DNA from: G963676655 sp963676655
Lineage (GTDB): Bacteria > Verrucomicrobiota > Lentisphaeria > Victivallales > Victivallaceae
Assembly: GCA_963676655.2 (NCBI GenBank)
Contig: CAXXKX010000003.1
Coordinates: forward strand, 620,001-684,000
Reading direction: 5' to 3'
Length of the DNA: 64,000 nt
Each line of letters opens with the position of its first letter. Within the stretch, counting starts at the first letter, position 1. Under the pieces are notes generated by a model that saw only the letters and a program-made list of their open reading frames with translations, made no database searches and had not been told where the DNA came from. A program made the translations under genes and the position numbers. Positions 24,726 through 34,373 of this stretch are shown one piece after another.

Positions 24726-27700
24726 TCAACTCCTGTTTGAGGGTGAAATCAGCATATAAATGGTCGGAATGACCAACAGGGTAAAAAACGTACTGGCGAT
24801 AAGCCCGAAGATCAATGACCAGGCCAGACCGGAAAAGATCGGGTCGAGAGTTATCGGCCACGCCCCCATCATGGTCGTCAAAGCGGTCAGCATGATTGGT
24901 CTGAACCTGACCGCGCCGCTTTCCACAATCGCCTGTTTAAGCGGATGACCCTGCTTCACCGCGCCCTGGATAAATTCGATCAAAACGATACTGTTGCGAA
25001 TAACGATACCGCCGAGAGCAATCATCCCGATCATCCCGGTAGCGGTGAAAAATACCGGATCGCCATAGCCGGCAACACTGCGGCCGGTAATCAAATTCAA
25101 GAGCCAGAAACCCGGCGCGATCCCGGCGATAGTCAGCGGAATCGCACACATGATGATCAGCGGCAGCACAATACTGTTGGTCTGGATAATCAACAGCAGG
25201 AATATCCCGATCATGGCAATCCCGAACGCGATCCCCAGGTCACGGAACACACGCAAAGTAATCTGCCATTCGCCTTCACCGGCCCATTCGGCCCGGATAT
25301 TGGACGGCAACGGATGTTTGCGCAGCGTGTCAAACTGGGTTTTAAGGATTAATTCGCCCGGCGGTTTGCCGACACATTCGGCGGTGACGAATACCACCCG
25401 CTCAAGATTTTTATGGTAGATCGGCTGTTCCTGGGTAACAGTTTTGAACTTACCCAGTTCCGCCAGCTGCACCATATCCCCCGACACTCCCTTGATCCAC
25501 AAATGCGAAAGCTTGTCAGCACTTGACCGGTCATCAAAAGGCAGCTGCACTACGGCATAGAGCGGCATGCGTTCCGCCTCCTCATGAACCGGGCCGATCC
25601 GGGAACCGGTCAGCGCGGTATTCAACGCGGAGGTGATTTCCGCCGCGGTTATGCCGTTCAACGCCGCTTTATCACGGTTGATAATAAAGTTCAAACGAGG
25701 ATGCGGTTTTTCCGCCATATCGTCGATTTCAACAATGTGCTTGCCGTCGGTTGCTTCCAGACGCTTTTCCAGTTCTTTTGCTCCGTTGATCAGGGTCTGG
25801 TAGCTGTCTTGCGGTTTACCATATACTTCAACCGTGATCGTCGACAGTACAGGCGGGCCCGGTGGAATTTCGACAATTTTCAATATCGCGCCGTATTTTG
25901 CCGCAATTTCCGTTAACGGTTTGCGCAGCCGCAGCGCAATCGCGTGACTTTGCTCTTTTCTGTCCTGTTTATTCGCCAGATTGATTCTGATATCGGCCTG
26001 ATTCGAGTTCCGGCGCATCCCGTAATGCCGGACCAGGCCGTTAAAGTCAATCGGCGCATTGATTCCGACATATCCCTGAAAATTTTTCACCTCATTGACC
26101 CGCCCCAGATATTTTTCCAGTGCGCGAGTCACATCGGCGGTCTGTTCCAATGTTGATCCTTCCGGCATTTTCACGATCAATTGCAGTTCGTTTTTATTGT
26201 CGAAAGGCAGCATCTTCAGAGGCACTTCCAGCAACATCAAAGCCGTCGCGCAGAGTACCAGAACCAGCACACCAACCAGCAGTAGAATTGCATTCCGCGT
26301 TTTCAGGAAAGGCGAAATGAAAAAAGCGTAGGTTGATTTGATCCATTGCGGAGTAACATCGGTAACCGGCGCATCGTCCGATGACGGTTGTCCTGCTTTC
26401 TTTTTCAGCAGTCGATATGAAAGCCATGGCACAAAAGTCAAGGCACAGATAGTAGAAAACGTAACCGTCAACGGAACATTGATCGCCATCGGCCCCATGT
26501 ACGGGCCCATCATGCCGGTAATGAAAAACATCGGCGTAAATGAAATAATAATCGCCAGCGTCGACATGATTACCGGCGGCAAAACTTCCCTGACCGCCTC
26601 AAGCGTCGCGTCAAACGGCTTTTGCTGCCCCATCCTGATATGCCGCTGGATATTATCGACGTTGGTGATCGGGTCGTCAACCACCAGTCCCAGGCTGAGG
26701 ATCAGCGCGAAAAGCGTGACCCGGTTGATCGTAAAACCGAAAATATAGTTCACAAACAACGCCAGCGCGAAACTGACCGGGACCGCCAGGCCGACCACCG
26801 TGCCTTCGCGCCAGCCCATGGTTATCGTGATCAAAAGCACCACGGTGAGAATCGCGAAAACCATCCCGGAAATCAGGTCATTAACCTTGTCGTCTGCGGT
26901 TTTCCCATAGTCGCGGGTAACGATTATTTCAACATCGGAGGGAAAAATTTTCTCTCCCAGCGACTTTGCCTGTGCAATAATATTCTGAGCCACCTCAACT
27001 GCATTCGTACCTTTTTTCTTGCTGAACGCAATCGTTACCGCCGGATAAATCCGGTCTTTAGCCGACTTTGTTCCGGACGCCGGGCCGAATCCGGTATTGA
27101 CGTAATTGGTTTGTTCGGCCGGACCGTCGACAACCTTCGCGATATCCTCCAGCCGGACCAGGCGCCCGCCGGGAGCATTGATCACAGTATCGGCAATCTG
27201 CCGGGCGCTTTTCAAGCCCGGAACAGTCAGGATATTGACCTCTTTTCCCGCCGCATAAGTTTTTCCGACTGTTGCGACTGTGTTATTCCGCTGCAAGGCG
27301 GTGATAAGATCATTCAGACTGATTTTCCGAGCGGACATGCTTTCGATATCCGGTTCAATCGAAATTTCCCGCGGATATCCGCCCAGAATCGTGGTGCGGG
27401 AAATATCCCGCAGAGAATCGAGGCGGGATTTCAATTCTTCGGCCATGCGTCTCAGCTCATACGAAGTGCGTTTGGGCGAATACACGGTCAGGGAAACGAT
27501 CGGCACATCGTCGATCTGGACCGAACTGATCAGCCAGTTGGTTACCCCGTCCGGAACGAGATTGAGGTTTTCGTCGATCTTGTCACGGATTTTGACCATA
27601 GCGCGATCCCGATCCTGCCCGACATAAAAACGGACGGTCACAAAAGCGGAATCGCGATGACTGATCGAATAAACATGTTCCACCCCGTCCACCTGCCACA

Positions 27701-27947
27701 ACAATCTTTCCAGCGGCACGGTCACCAGTTGCTCGACTTCTTCCGGAGAGTGTCCCGGAAAATTCACCTGAACATCTACCATCGGCACAACAATCTGCGG
27801 TTCTTCTTCGCGCGGCGTCAAAAATATCGCCATTAAACCGAGAATCATAGCCATAGCGATAAAGATAGCGGAGAGCGGGCCGGTCAGAAAATGCCTGACC
27901 GTACTGATGATGAAACTTCGACTCTGAGTTGTTTGCTCTTCTGCCAT
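24726..27947 (-). CDS. RND-family efflux pump permease (AcrB/MexB-like)
   Basis: 1073 residues, a full-length RND transporter with twelve expected membrane helices in two halves. Seen are the N-terminal helix and porter domains, GLVVDDPITNVDNIQRHI in helix 4 (the proton-relay DD pair), the large periplasmic loops, and the C-terminal half with ALGGIVIRNSIVLIEFIQGA. It uses the proton gradient to expel drugs or other hydrophobic compounds. Transcribed with the adaptor downstream and the CoA-binding gene 12 bp upstream. Substrate unknown. Confidence 0.94.
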   Translation of the reverse strand: MAEEQTTQSRSFIISTVRHFLTGPLSAIFIAMAMILGLMAIFLTPREEEPQIVVPMVDVQVNFPGHSPEEVEQLVTVPLERLLWQVDGVEHVYSISHRDSAFVTVRFYVGQDRDRAMVKIRDKIDENLNLVPDGVTNWLISSVQIDDVPIVSLTVYSPKRTSYELRRMAEELKSRLDSLRDISRTTILGGYPREISIEPDIESMSARKISLNDLITALQRNNTVATVGKTYAAGKEVNILTVPGLKSARQIADTVINAPGGRLVRLEDIAKVVDGPAEQTNYVNTGFGPASGTKSAKDRIYPAVTIAFSKKKGTNAVEVAQNIIAQAKSLGEKIFPSDVEIIVTRDYGKTADDKVNDLISGMVFAILTVVLLITITMGWREGTVVGLAVPVSFALALFVNYIFGFTINRVTLFALILSLGLVVDDPITNVDNIQRHIRMGQQKPFDATLEAVREVLPPVIMSTLAIIISFTPMFFITGMMGPYMGPMAINVPLTVTFSTICALTFVPWLSYRLLKKKAGQPSSDDAPVTDVTPQWIKSTYAFFISPFLKTRNAILLLVGVLVLVLCATALMLLEVPLKMLPFDNKNELQLIVKMPEGSTLEQTADVTRALEKYLGRVNEVKNFQGYVGINAPIDFNGLVRHYGMRRNSNQADIRINLANKQDRKEQSHAIALRLRKPLTEIAAKYGAILKIVEIPPGPPVLSTITVEVYGKPQDSYQTLINGAKELEKRLEATDGKHIVEIDDMAEKPHPRLNFIINRDKAALNGITAAEITSALNTALTGSRIGPVHEEAERMPLYAVVQLPFDDRSSADKLSHLWIKGVSGDMVQLAELGKFKTVTQEQPIYHKNLERVVFVTAECVGKPPGELILKTQFDTLRKHPLPSNIRAEWAGEGEWQITLRVFRDLGIAFGIAMIGIFLLLIIQTNSIVLPLIIMCAIPLTIAGIAPGFWLLNLITGRSVAGYGDPVFFTATGMIGMIALGGIVIRNSIVLIEFIQGAVKQGHPLKQAIVESGAVRFRPIMLTALTTMMGAWPITLDPIFSGLAWSLIFGLIASTFFTLLVIPTIYMLISPSNRS

Positions 27948-27959
27948 AAAAAATTCCTG

Positions 27960-28337
27960 TTAGAATTGCCCTGTTCCCAGTAAAACCAGAGTACAGGCGT
28001 TAATAACCAGAATATCATTGGCAGCGCATTGTTTCGCCAACTCCGGATTTTCCGAACCGGGATTGAAGATTATTCTTTCAGGCTGCAATGCCAGGATTTC
28101 ATCTGCCATCGCAGTCGACCGGTCAGGCCCGACATACATTGTCAAAGTATCAACCGGACCGCTGACTGAAGCCAGATCCTGCACACAAGCTAAACCATGA
28201 ACCTCAATACCAGCCGGATTCACCGGGGTAACCCGATAGCCGTGTTCTAAAAGTTGTTTGACCGCTTTGTTAGAATATCGTTCTTCCTTCGGGGATGCCC
28301 CCAGAACTACTACATGATGCTCAAAATTGTTACTCAT
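27960..28337 (-). CDS. CoA-binding domain protein (YccU-like)
   Basis: About 125 residues from ATG 28337, chosen because GGAG stands six bases before it; an open frame extends upstream to 28400 but begins with an unlikely hydrophobic stretch. The Rossmann-like CoA-binding fold is seen in VVVLGASPKEERYSNKAVKQLLEHGYRVTPVNPAG and the late segment ERIIFNPGSENPELAKQC. Members bind CoA but their role is unknown. It is the first gene of the string leading to the RND pump. Confidence 0.85.
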   Translation of the reverse strand: MSNNFEHHVVVLGASPKEERYSNKAVKQLLEHGYRVTPVNPAGIEVHGLACVQDLASVSGPVDTLTMYVGPDRSTAMADEILALQPERIIFNPGSENPELAKQCAANDILVINACTLVLLGTGQF

Positions 28338-28516
28338 AATCCACTCCTGTACATAGAGAATCATAATAATACTGATTATACAATAATATAAAAATCTCAC
28401 ATAACAATCCGGATATTGAAAAAAAGTCGTATCCTGAATTTATAGTTTAATATTTATTTGCATTATCCTGATTAAAAAGCATATTAAAGCATCTGATAAA
28501 TTGAAAGGGACGTTGT

Positions 28517-29674
28517 ATGATTAGGTCTATTCTGGTTACTGTCGCTTTTTCGATGTCGTTGGCATGTCCGGGAAACGAAAATACTCCATCTCCCGGTCAC
28601 TCTGCAAAAACTCCACTTCTCAAAGGTTTTTACTGGATGTCCGGAACCGGTAGAATGCTATCGGCACCGGATTCGAGTTTTAATAATTTTCTGCGCAAAT
28701 TTGAATATAATTTGAAGACTAACAAATATTTATCCGGGGTATATCTAAACGCCAAATGGAAAGATATCAACCCCAAAGACGGGGTATATAAATTTGAACG
28801 TATCGACACAATGATCTCACTTGTCAGGAAAAATAAATTATACTATCATCTGACCATCTATCCGGGATATTCCAGCCCGGAATATCTCTACCAAAAAGGC
28901 TGCGTCAAATTTAAAGCTGTCGATCCGAATAAATACCGGAAAACCTATGGACAGGAGTTAACGATCCCATTACCCTGGGATCCGGTTTACAAAAAATATT
29001 ATTATCAACTGCTGGATAAATTAGCGGAGAAATACCGCAATGACCCGAATTTGATCGCAGTAACCGTAGTCCCGTACAGTTTTAAAAGCAGTGAACTGCA
29101 CATGCCGGCATCCCAGCAGGATTTAAAAAACTGGGAACGCTACCCCGGCTATAAGCAAAAACTGGTTGAAGAGGCAAAATACGCAATTGATAAATATGCC
29201 AACCTTTTTCCGGGCAAACAATTAACTTTCGAGCTGGGAATGCTGGTTGGAGCCAGACGTTCGGAACAGGAAATCAAGGAAATTCTGAAATACGGCTTCT
29301 CAAAACATCCTCAACGCTTCACTATCCAAAACGATCAATTGAACGGAAAGTTTGATAATTCAGGAATGTTCACCTATCGTTTGATCATGGATTTCAAGGA
29401 TCGTGGACATAACGGTTTTCAGAGTCTATCAGCCTGGTGTCATACCAATACCGCCAAACGCCAGGGCTCGATGGAGCTTGCGGTTTTGAACTATATCAAG
29501 GCCGGGGCTGAATATTGGCAATTATGGTATGGCGACGGTAGCGACATCAAAGTCTGTTCCAAACTTGCCGCGATGTTAAAAGAAGCTGAGAATATGGGAT
29601 ATGAGAAATACCTTGCAAAACTGAAAAAAGAAAAAAAATACAAAACTTCCAATTTCCGGTTCAGAAGAAAGTAA
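28517..29674 (+). CDS. Secreted glycoside-hydrolase-like protein
   Basis: 385 residues. A signal peptide (MIRSILVTVAFSMSLA) precedes a TIM-barrel-like chain: LSGVYLNAKWKDINPKDGVYKFERIDTMI resembles the opening strands of GH42/GH35-type barrels (reaction to a W-x-x-I-x-P-x-D/E-G motif), and AVTVVPYSFKSSELHMP lies where an acid/base residue could sit. A basic Lys/Arg-rich tail ends the protein. Family and substrate cannot be fixed by eye, and a catalytic pair is not certain. An AAAGGGACG sequence precedes the ATG. It stands alone between the RND locus and the LysM gene. Confidence 0.65.
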   Translation: MIRSILVTVAFSMSLACPGNENTPSPGHSAKTPLLKGFYWMSGTGRMLSAPDSSFNNFLRKFEYNLKTNKYLSGVYLNAKWKDINPKDGVYKFERIDTMISLVRKNKLYYHLTIYPGYSSPEYLYQKGCVKFKAVDPNKYRKTYGQELTIPLPWDPVYKKYYYQLLDKLAEKYRNDPNLIAVTVVPYSFKSSELHMPASQQDLKNWERYPGYKQKLVEEAKYAIDKYANLFPGKQLTFELGMLVGARRSEQEIKEILKYGFSKHPQRFTIQNDQLNGKFDNSGMFTYRLIMDFKDRGHNGFQSLSAWCHTNTAKRQGSMELAVLNYIKAGAEYWQLWYGDGSDIKVCSKLAAMLKEAENMGYEKYLAKLKKEKKYKTSNFRFRRK

Positions 29675-29903
29675 CCGGATTTCAAATCTCAGAGCCATTT
29701 TTTTGTACCCGGAATAACAGGCATTATATCATCTCCAAAATTGAGCTTTGAAAGCATATGAATGAATTAATTTGACTTCAGTATTAACGCGAGAAAAAAT
29801 ATCGCATAAATTTTCAAAAACCGTTTTGATTTTCGTACAAGAGTTTGTATATTCTTATTTAGATATTTATTTGTTTTTTAATTCCGATCAATGGAGGATT
29901 ACA

Positions 29904-30992
29904 GTGAAGACTGAATTTAAATCAATTATTTCGGGTGTGACGTTCACACAAATTTTGTTGCTGACAGTATTATTTTTTATCAGCGGTTGTACTTCTCCGA
30001 AAGTTCTGGGGCCGCGGCGCTGCATTCCGGCACCGATGGATGAGCCTGGGACGCTTGATGTCGAAGTAAAAGAAACTGAAACGCTGGAAATTCCGGCTGC
30101 AAAACCGGAAATTCAGCCGGAAATAAAAAAGACTCCGGCAAGCACAAATGCATATCCTCCAATTGACTATACTGGAACAACCGGCCCGGTAGCAGCGGAA
30201 AAAACCTATACTGTTGTCAAAAACGATAACCTTTGGAAAATCGCCCGCCAGTTTGGCGTATCATTTATGGATTTGGCCGCTTACAACAATATTCCGGTCA
30301 ACAAACCCTTGTACATCGGTAAAGTTCTGAGAATTCCGCCGGCCACCTACAAAGCGTCCTCAAGTGAAAAGGCAAAAGTAACCGCAGGAATTAAGCGGCG
30401 CAAATCAGGAACCAGAAAAGGAAGCAAGCCGCAATCCAAAGGAACTCCGGCAGCAGTTACCCTGTCCGGCGGCAATAAATATGTTGTACGCAATGGCGAC
30501 AATCCCTGGCTGATCGCCCGTCGCTTCAAAGTTAAACTTTCAGACTTGTTGAAAGCGAACGGCCTGAATTCAAAATCCATGCTTAAAGTCGGTCAGACCC
30601 TGGTTATTCCAAGCGGAACCGTAACCGCTCCAGTCGCGGTTGCCCCTATTAACAAGCCGACACAGAAAAAAGAAGAATCGCTGGACTCACTGCTCGATTC
30701 AGTCGACACGCCTGAAACTCCGGCAAAAAAACCTGCTGCAACTCCTAAAGTCATTGAAGAAAAAGCTGTAGCTCCGGTTGTCCCGGCAGCAGCTCCGGCC
30801 CCGGCTCCAAAAGCCAAAGACGCGGATGAAGATCTTGGTTTCGGAAAACAGATTGAGACCATTTCAGATACCACGGTTGCCAGACTGGCCGCCAAATACA
30901 ATACCACCGTTGAAAAACTCCAGTTGCTCAACCCGACAATTCCGGAAGACGGCAACATCAAAAAAGGCACGCTCATTCAGCTGCCGAAATAA
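29904..30992 (+). CDS. LysM-repeat lipoprotein
   Basis: 362 residues from a GTG start at 29904, which has GGAGG seven bases upstream; the longer open frame to 29772 lacks a ribosome-binding site. The lipoprotein signal ends LFFISG-C29. Three LysM domains follow at about 103-146 (YTVVKNDNLWKIARQFGVS), 193-236 (YVVRNGDNPWLIARRFKVK) and 318-361 (degenerate, ISDTTVARLAAKYNTTVEKL), separated by Pro/Ala/Lys-rich linkers. LysM binds peptidoglycan or chitin, so this is likely an envelope anchor protein. ispD begins 16 bases after the stop. Confidence 0.88.
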   Translation: MKTEFKSIISGVTFTQILLLTVLFFISGCTSPKVLGPRRCIPAPMDEPGTLDVEVKETETLEIPAAKPEIQPEIKKTPASTNAYPPIDYTGTTGPVAAEKTYTVVKNDNLWKIARQFGVSFMDLAAYNNIPVNKPLYIGKVLRIPPATYKASSSEKAKVTAGIKRRKSGTRKGSKPQSKGTPAAVTLSGGNKYVVRNGDNPWLIARRFKVKLSDLLKANGLNSKSMLKVGQTLVIPSGTVTAPVAVAPINKPTQKKEESLDSLLDSVDTPETPAKKPAATPKVIEEKAVAPVVPAAAPAPAPKAKDADEDLGFGKQIETISDTTVARLAAKYNTTVEKLQLLNPTIPEDGNIKKGTLIQLPK

Positions 30993-31008
30993 TTTGAGTT
31001 TATTCCAG

Positions 31009-31692
31009 ATGCCGTCTGCCGAACAACTTGGAATTGTCATCGCGGCCGGCGGCGGCGGAACCCGTTTCGGGAACCGGAATAAACTATTTATGGAATTACG
31101 CGGACTGCCGCTTTTTATCTGGTCAGTCCGTAATTTTTTGTCAGTCTGTCCAGGTGAAAATATTGTCATCGCGGCTCCCGACGAAACGCTTTCAGAATTT
31201 CAGAAGTATCTTGAAAAAATGCTGCCGGAAAGCGGGATCAAACTGGTTTCAGGCGGCAAAACCCGACCGGAATCGGTTATTAACGCGTTGCAAGCACTTC
31301 CTGCTGGATTGCACTGGGTTGCGGTTCATGACGCGGCACGCCCTCTGGCTGACGCCGAACTCCTTATGAATTGTCTCGAACAAGCTTCCCGTTTCGGCGG
31401 GGCGGCTCCGGTAAAACCAGTGACCGATACCATCAAGCAAATCGATGCAGACGGCTTTGCGGTCGCTACTGTAGACCGGACTCCGCTCCGGGCTATCGAA
31501 ACTCCGCAAGTTTTTGATCTGGAAAAACTGCGTACAGCCTACACAACCCTCGGTGACAAAGCAAAGGATTTTACTGACGACGCCGGAGTATTTAGCGCTT
31601 GTGGCGGCAAGGTATTCCTGCTCGATAACCCATCACCAAACCTTAAATTGACCTATCCGGAAGACTATCGTCTGCTTCAACAGTTGGTATAA
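31009..31692 (+). CDS. ispD: 2-C-methyl-D-erythritol 4-phosphate cytidylyltransferase IspD
   Basis: 227 residues from ATG 31009; a longer frame upstream overlaps the LysM gene and is rejected. Seen are the nucleotide loop VIAAGGGGTRFGNRNKLFMEL, the substrate motif VHDAARPL, and FTDDAGVFSACGGKVFL. It makes CDP-methylerythritol in the non-mevalonate isoprenoid pathway. Its 3' end is only six bases from the convergent iron-sulfur protein gene. Confidence 0.95.
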   Translation: MPSAEQLGIVIAAGGGGTRFGNRNKLFMELRGLPLFIWSVRNFLSVCPGENIVIAAPDETLSEFQKYLEKMLPESGIKLVSGGKTRPESVINALQALPAGLHWVAVHDAARPLADAELLMNCLEQASRFGGAAPVKPVTDTIKQIDADGFAVATVDRTPLRAIETPQVFDLEKLRTAYTTLGDKAKDFTDDAGVFSACGGKVFLLDNPSPNLKLTYPEDYRLLQQLV

Positions 31693-31698
31693 CCCTGG

Positions 31699-32658
31699 TC
31701 ATTTTTCAGTGTCGAGCTTCCATTCAGGGCGACGCCGGAATTTCTGATGGAATTTATTGGTTAATTTACCTTTTTCCTCCAGATGAATCATACAAGCCCT
31801 GACACAACCCCTGGCCCCCTCAAGCGCCCGACCATAACCGTAGAGCGGCGGCGGACTGGCAATAAAAGGATTATATTGATGAGCCTCCATATCGTCACGC
31901 TTTTTGTAAACTCCTTCGCCATCCGGCGACGCTCCAGATTTACCGCCTTGAAAAGCCGCAGTACACTTCACGGTGTCAAGTTTTCCCCATTCAATGACTT
32001 TATCTTCTATCTGGATTTTAACCGATTCGGTAGTGCTTATCGCATTTCCGGCACAGGCTTTGGCGCAGAGCATACAGCGGTCACAGATGGTACCAGGTTC
32101 AACTAAAGGATCGGCATCAAGTTCAGCCTCTGTCAAAACGGCGGCATAACGGACACGGGGACCGAATTCCTGATTCAGAAAAACCTTGCTCCAGCCGATT
32201 TCCCCCAGACCGGCTATATAAGCAGCTATCCGCATATGAAGAAAGACGTCAGGAGCCGGTTTATCAGGCGAAACCGGCCTGCTCCAGTTCTCCCGAAGTT
32301 TTCCGTCGGCCGTATTAATCGCATTCCATGGGAAATCATTGTGCATAGGAATCGCTTCATAACCGTTGACCTCAAAAATCCGGCAAAAGTTCCACAAAGT
32401 CATCGGCATCTGAATTTTATTGATTCCGACGTAACCCAGGGATGAATAATTAGCAAAAAGCGTCCCTTCCTCTATTCCGCGATATAGACCACGAAAAACG
32501 CGAAATCCTAAAACAACTATTGATCTGGCCTCAGGCATTATATACCTCGGATCAAATTGCTTCGGCGCTCCTTCAAAGCGCTCAATGTTGCCTATTCCCA
32601 CCAAATCTGCACCGCATTCTTTGGCAAACTTCTTTACTTCTTTTGTATCAAGTCTCAT
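31699..32658 (-). CDS. QueG-like 4Fe-4S protein with modified second cluster
   Basis: 319 residues. It resembles epoxyqueuosine reductase/reductive-dehalogenase-type iron-sulfur proteins: N-terminal KKFAKECGADLVGIGNIERF, a middle domain with RIAAYIAGLGEIGWSKVFLN, then one clear 4Fe-4S motif C192-x2-C195-x2-C198-x3-C202. A second cluster would have to use C232, C285 and C289, a looser spacing than in QueG. No canonical CP motif follows. It is probably a redox enzyme, possibly cobalamin-dependent, but not a proven QueG. Gene neighbours do not help. Confidence 0.7.
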   Translation of the reverse strand: MRLDTKEVKKFAKECGADLVGIGNIERFEGAPKQFDPRYIMPEARSIVVLGFRVFRGLYRGIEEGTLFANYSSLGYVGINKIQMPMTLWNFCRIFEVNGYEAIPMHNDFPWNAINTADGKLRENWSRPVSPDKPAPDVFLHMRIAAYIAGLGEIGWSKVFLNQEFGPRVRYAAVLTEAELDADPLVEPGTICDRCMLCAKACAGNAISTTESVKIQIEDKVIEWGKLDTVKCTAAFQGGKSGASPDGEGVYKKRDDMEAHQYNPFIASPPPLYGYGRALEGARGCVRACMIHLEEKGKLTNKFHQKFRRRPEWKLDTEK

Positions 32659-33386
32659 TTTATTCCTCGCTGAATTTAACTTGAATTTTTAATCCGTACG
32701 ACGGATGGCGATATACCGCTTATCCGCACTTTGTGCTACGGAAGCGGAGAAAATGCAAAAAAGATAAAGGGTTTGATCCCACCCCGGGGCGTATCCGCTC
32801 ATCAATGTTGCGTCCTCCAGCAGAGCGGGAGTGCAAGGTCTGGCGCAAATATCCTGATACTTGCATCGGGAATAGCCATGACCGAAAGCAAAATTTTTAT
32901 TTTATTCATACCGGTAACATTCCGGTTGTTCCATAAAACATGATACTTCGCTATTTGTTAATTATACCATAAAAAAATAAAATGTCTTTGGATGATAAAA
33001 TGAATTATTTGCATATTCTTACGATTTAATAAACAAACAACTTAAACATAATATTCTTCACTGCAGCATATAATATTATATCATTACTTAGTTTTATATT
33101 TATACATATAATATTTATCAACAACCACTTACAGTTAAATTAAATTAAGCTGATTGAATAATCAAACGGTATCGCCGGTCTAATCACAAAAAAAAATTCA
33201 GTTATGCCGAAAAGCCTTTAAAGCGTTGCATTTAAGACTTCCGTCAATCATCCGTCACTTTTGTAATAGCCTGACAATCAGTCTAATACAATCGTCATTT
33301 TTTCTAAAAAAACCTCCGGAGCATACTTGAATTTTCGGCCTTTTAAAGCTATAGTTCAGCTTAAGATTAATAAACTGGAACAGTAA
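32659..33386. other. Long intergenic region, very AT-rich in its second half
   Basis: 728 bases without a credible gene. 32690-32940 is mixed in composition and contains only short frames of 60-70 codons with no ribosome-binding site. 32940-33250 is dominated by A/T runs. The only clear signal is the ribF promoter near the right end. A tRNA-like GGGTTTGATCCC at about 32771 was examined and rejected. Confidence 0.5.
33327..33355 (+). promoter_or_regulatory. Sigma-70 promoter of ribF
   Basis: TTGAAT (33327-33332), 17-base spacer, TATAGT (33350-33355); transcription would start about 25 bases before the ribF ATG. There is no FMN riboswitch in the leader, which is too short for one. Confidence 0.55.
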
Positions 33387-34340
33387 ATGGAACATATTAT
33401 TAATGTTGCCGGGCTGGAAGAGCTGGCAGACTATAACATAACCCGGGTTTTTCTTGCGATAGGAGTGTTTGACGGGGTTCACAGGGGACATCAGAAACTG
33501 TTGGCGGAACTGGTTTCAGCCGCAGCTGAAATTGACGCCGTACCGGTAGTAATGACTTTCTATCCGCATCCTCGACAAATTCTGCATTCCGGACAACAAC
33601 ATCCAGTTTTATTGTTACCGCCTGAACGAAAAGTGCAACTCCTGCACCAGTATGGAGCCAAGGCAGTTATCACATTACATTTTGATTCGGTCCTCGCGGC
33701 ATTGGAGCCGGGGGCTTTTCTGAATCAATGCCTGGGCTGTGATGAGGTTGAATTGGCCGGAATCTGCGTCGGCAGCAATTGGCGTTTCGGAGCAAAAGGC
33801 AAAGGCGATGCGGCACTGCTTGAGAAATATGCCGCAAACGGGCATTTTTCATTCCGGGCCGTATCCGAATTAACCCTGGACGGCAACATTGTCGTCAGCA
33901 GTACAGCAATCCGTCGAGCTGTATCGGCAGGACTGTTGGACAAAGCAGCGGCGATGCTCGGACGCCGTTACAGGTTATGCGGTAATATCGGGACAGGTCA
34001 TGGTGTAGCCGGTACGGAACTGGCTCACCCAACCGCGAATTTACAGGTCGAGCATGGAGTTCTGCCTCCGGCTGGAGTATATGCGGCAAGGGCTTATATC
34101 GGCGGAAAAACGTTCAAAGCGGCGGTAGATATCGGAGTATCACCGACTTATGATCGTAAAGAGGACCGGAACGGGAGGATCGAGGCCCATCTGCTTGATT
34201 TCAATGAAAGCGTTCGCGGCAGGTATCTCGAAATTGAACCGGTAAAATGGCTGCGTGAGGAGCGCTGTTTCGCTACGCCAGATCAGTTGAAGGAACAAAT
34301 ATATACAGACGTCACACTGGTCAATGAAATTTTATCATAA
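33387..34340 (+). CDS. ribF: Bifunctional riboflavin kinase/FAD synthetase RibF
   Basis: 317 residues. The N-terminal FAD synthetase domain shows IGVFDGVHRGHQKLLAEL (nucleotidyltransferase GxxH motif) and FYPHPRQIL, with STTAIR-like VVSSTAIRRAV near residue 170. The C-terminal flavokinase domain has HGVAGTELAHPTANLQ (the GxPTAN motif in the form HPTAN), VDIGVSPTY and EAHLLDFN. It makes FMN and FAD from riboflavin. Relevant here because the secreted flavoprotein at 3188 and ThyX depend on flavins. Confidence 0.95.
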   Translation: MEHIINVAGLEELADYNITRVFLAIGVFDGVHRGHQKLLAELVSAAAEIDAVPVVMTFYPHPRQILHSGQQHPVLLLPPERKVQLLHQYGAKAVITLHFDSVLAALEPGAFLNQCLGCDEVELAGICVGSNWRFGAKGKGDAALLEKYAANGHFSFRAVSELTLDGNIVVSSTAIRRAVSAGLLDKAAAMLGRRYRLCGNIGTGHGVAGTELAHPTANLQVEHGVLPPAGVYAARAYIGGKTFKAAVDIGVSPTYDRKEDRNGRIEAHLLDFNESVRGRYLEIEPVKWLREERCFATPDQLKEQIYTDVTLVNEILS

Positions 34341-34373
34341 ACTATTAACCATATTTAACATTTGCGGGAGCTT

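Noticed and set aside
29772..29903. N-terminal extension of the LysM lipoprotein
   Set aside because: The GTG at 29904 has a strong GGAGG and places the lipobox at the normal distance; the extension would bury it.
30778..31008. Upstream extension of IspD
   Set aside because: It overlaps the LysM gene in another frame and lies outside the IspD fold.
32765..32800. tRNA-like T-arm (GGGTTTGATCCC)
   Set aside because: The stem-loop geometry is wrong for a T-arm, and no matching acceptor, D-arm or anticodon stem is found on either strand.
33250..33386. FMN riboswitch before ribF
   Set aside because: The promoter lies about 35 bases upstream of the start, leaving no room, and the RFN consensus segments are absent.
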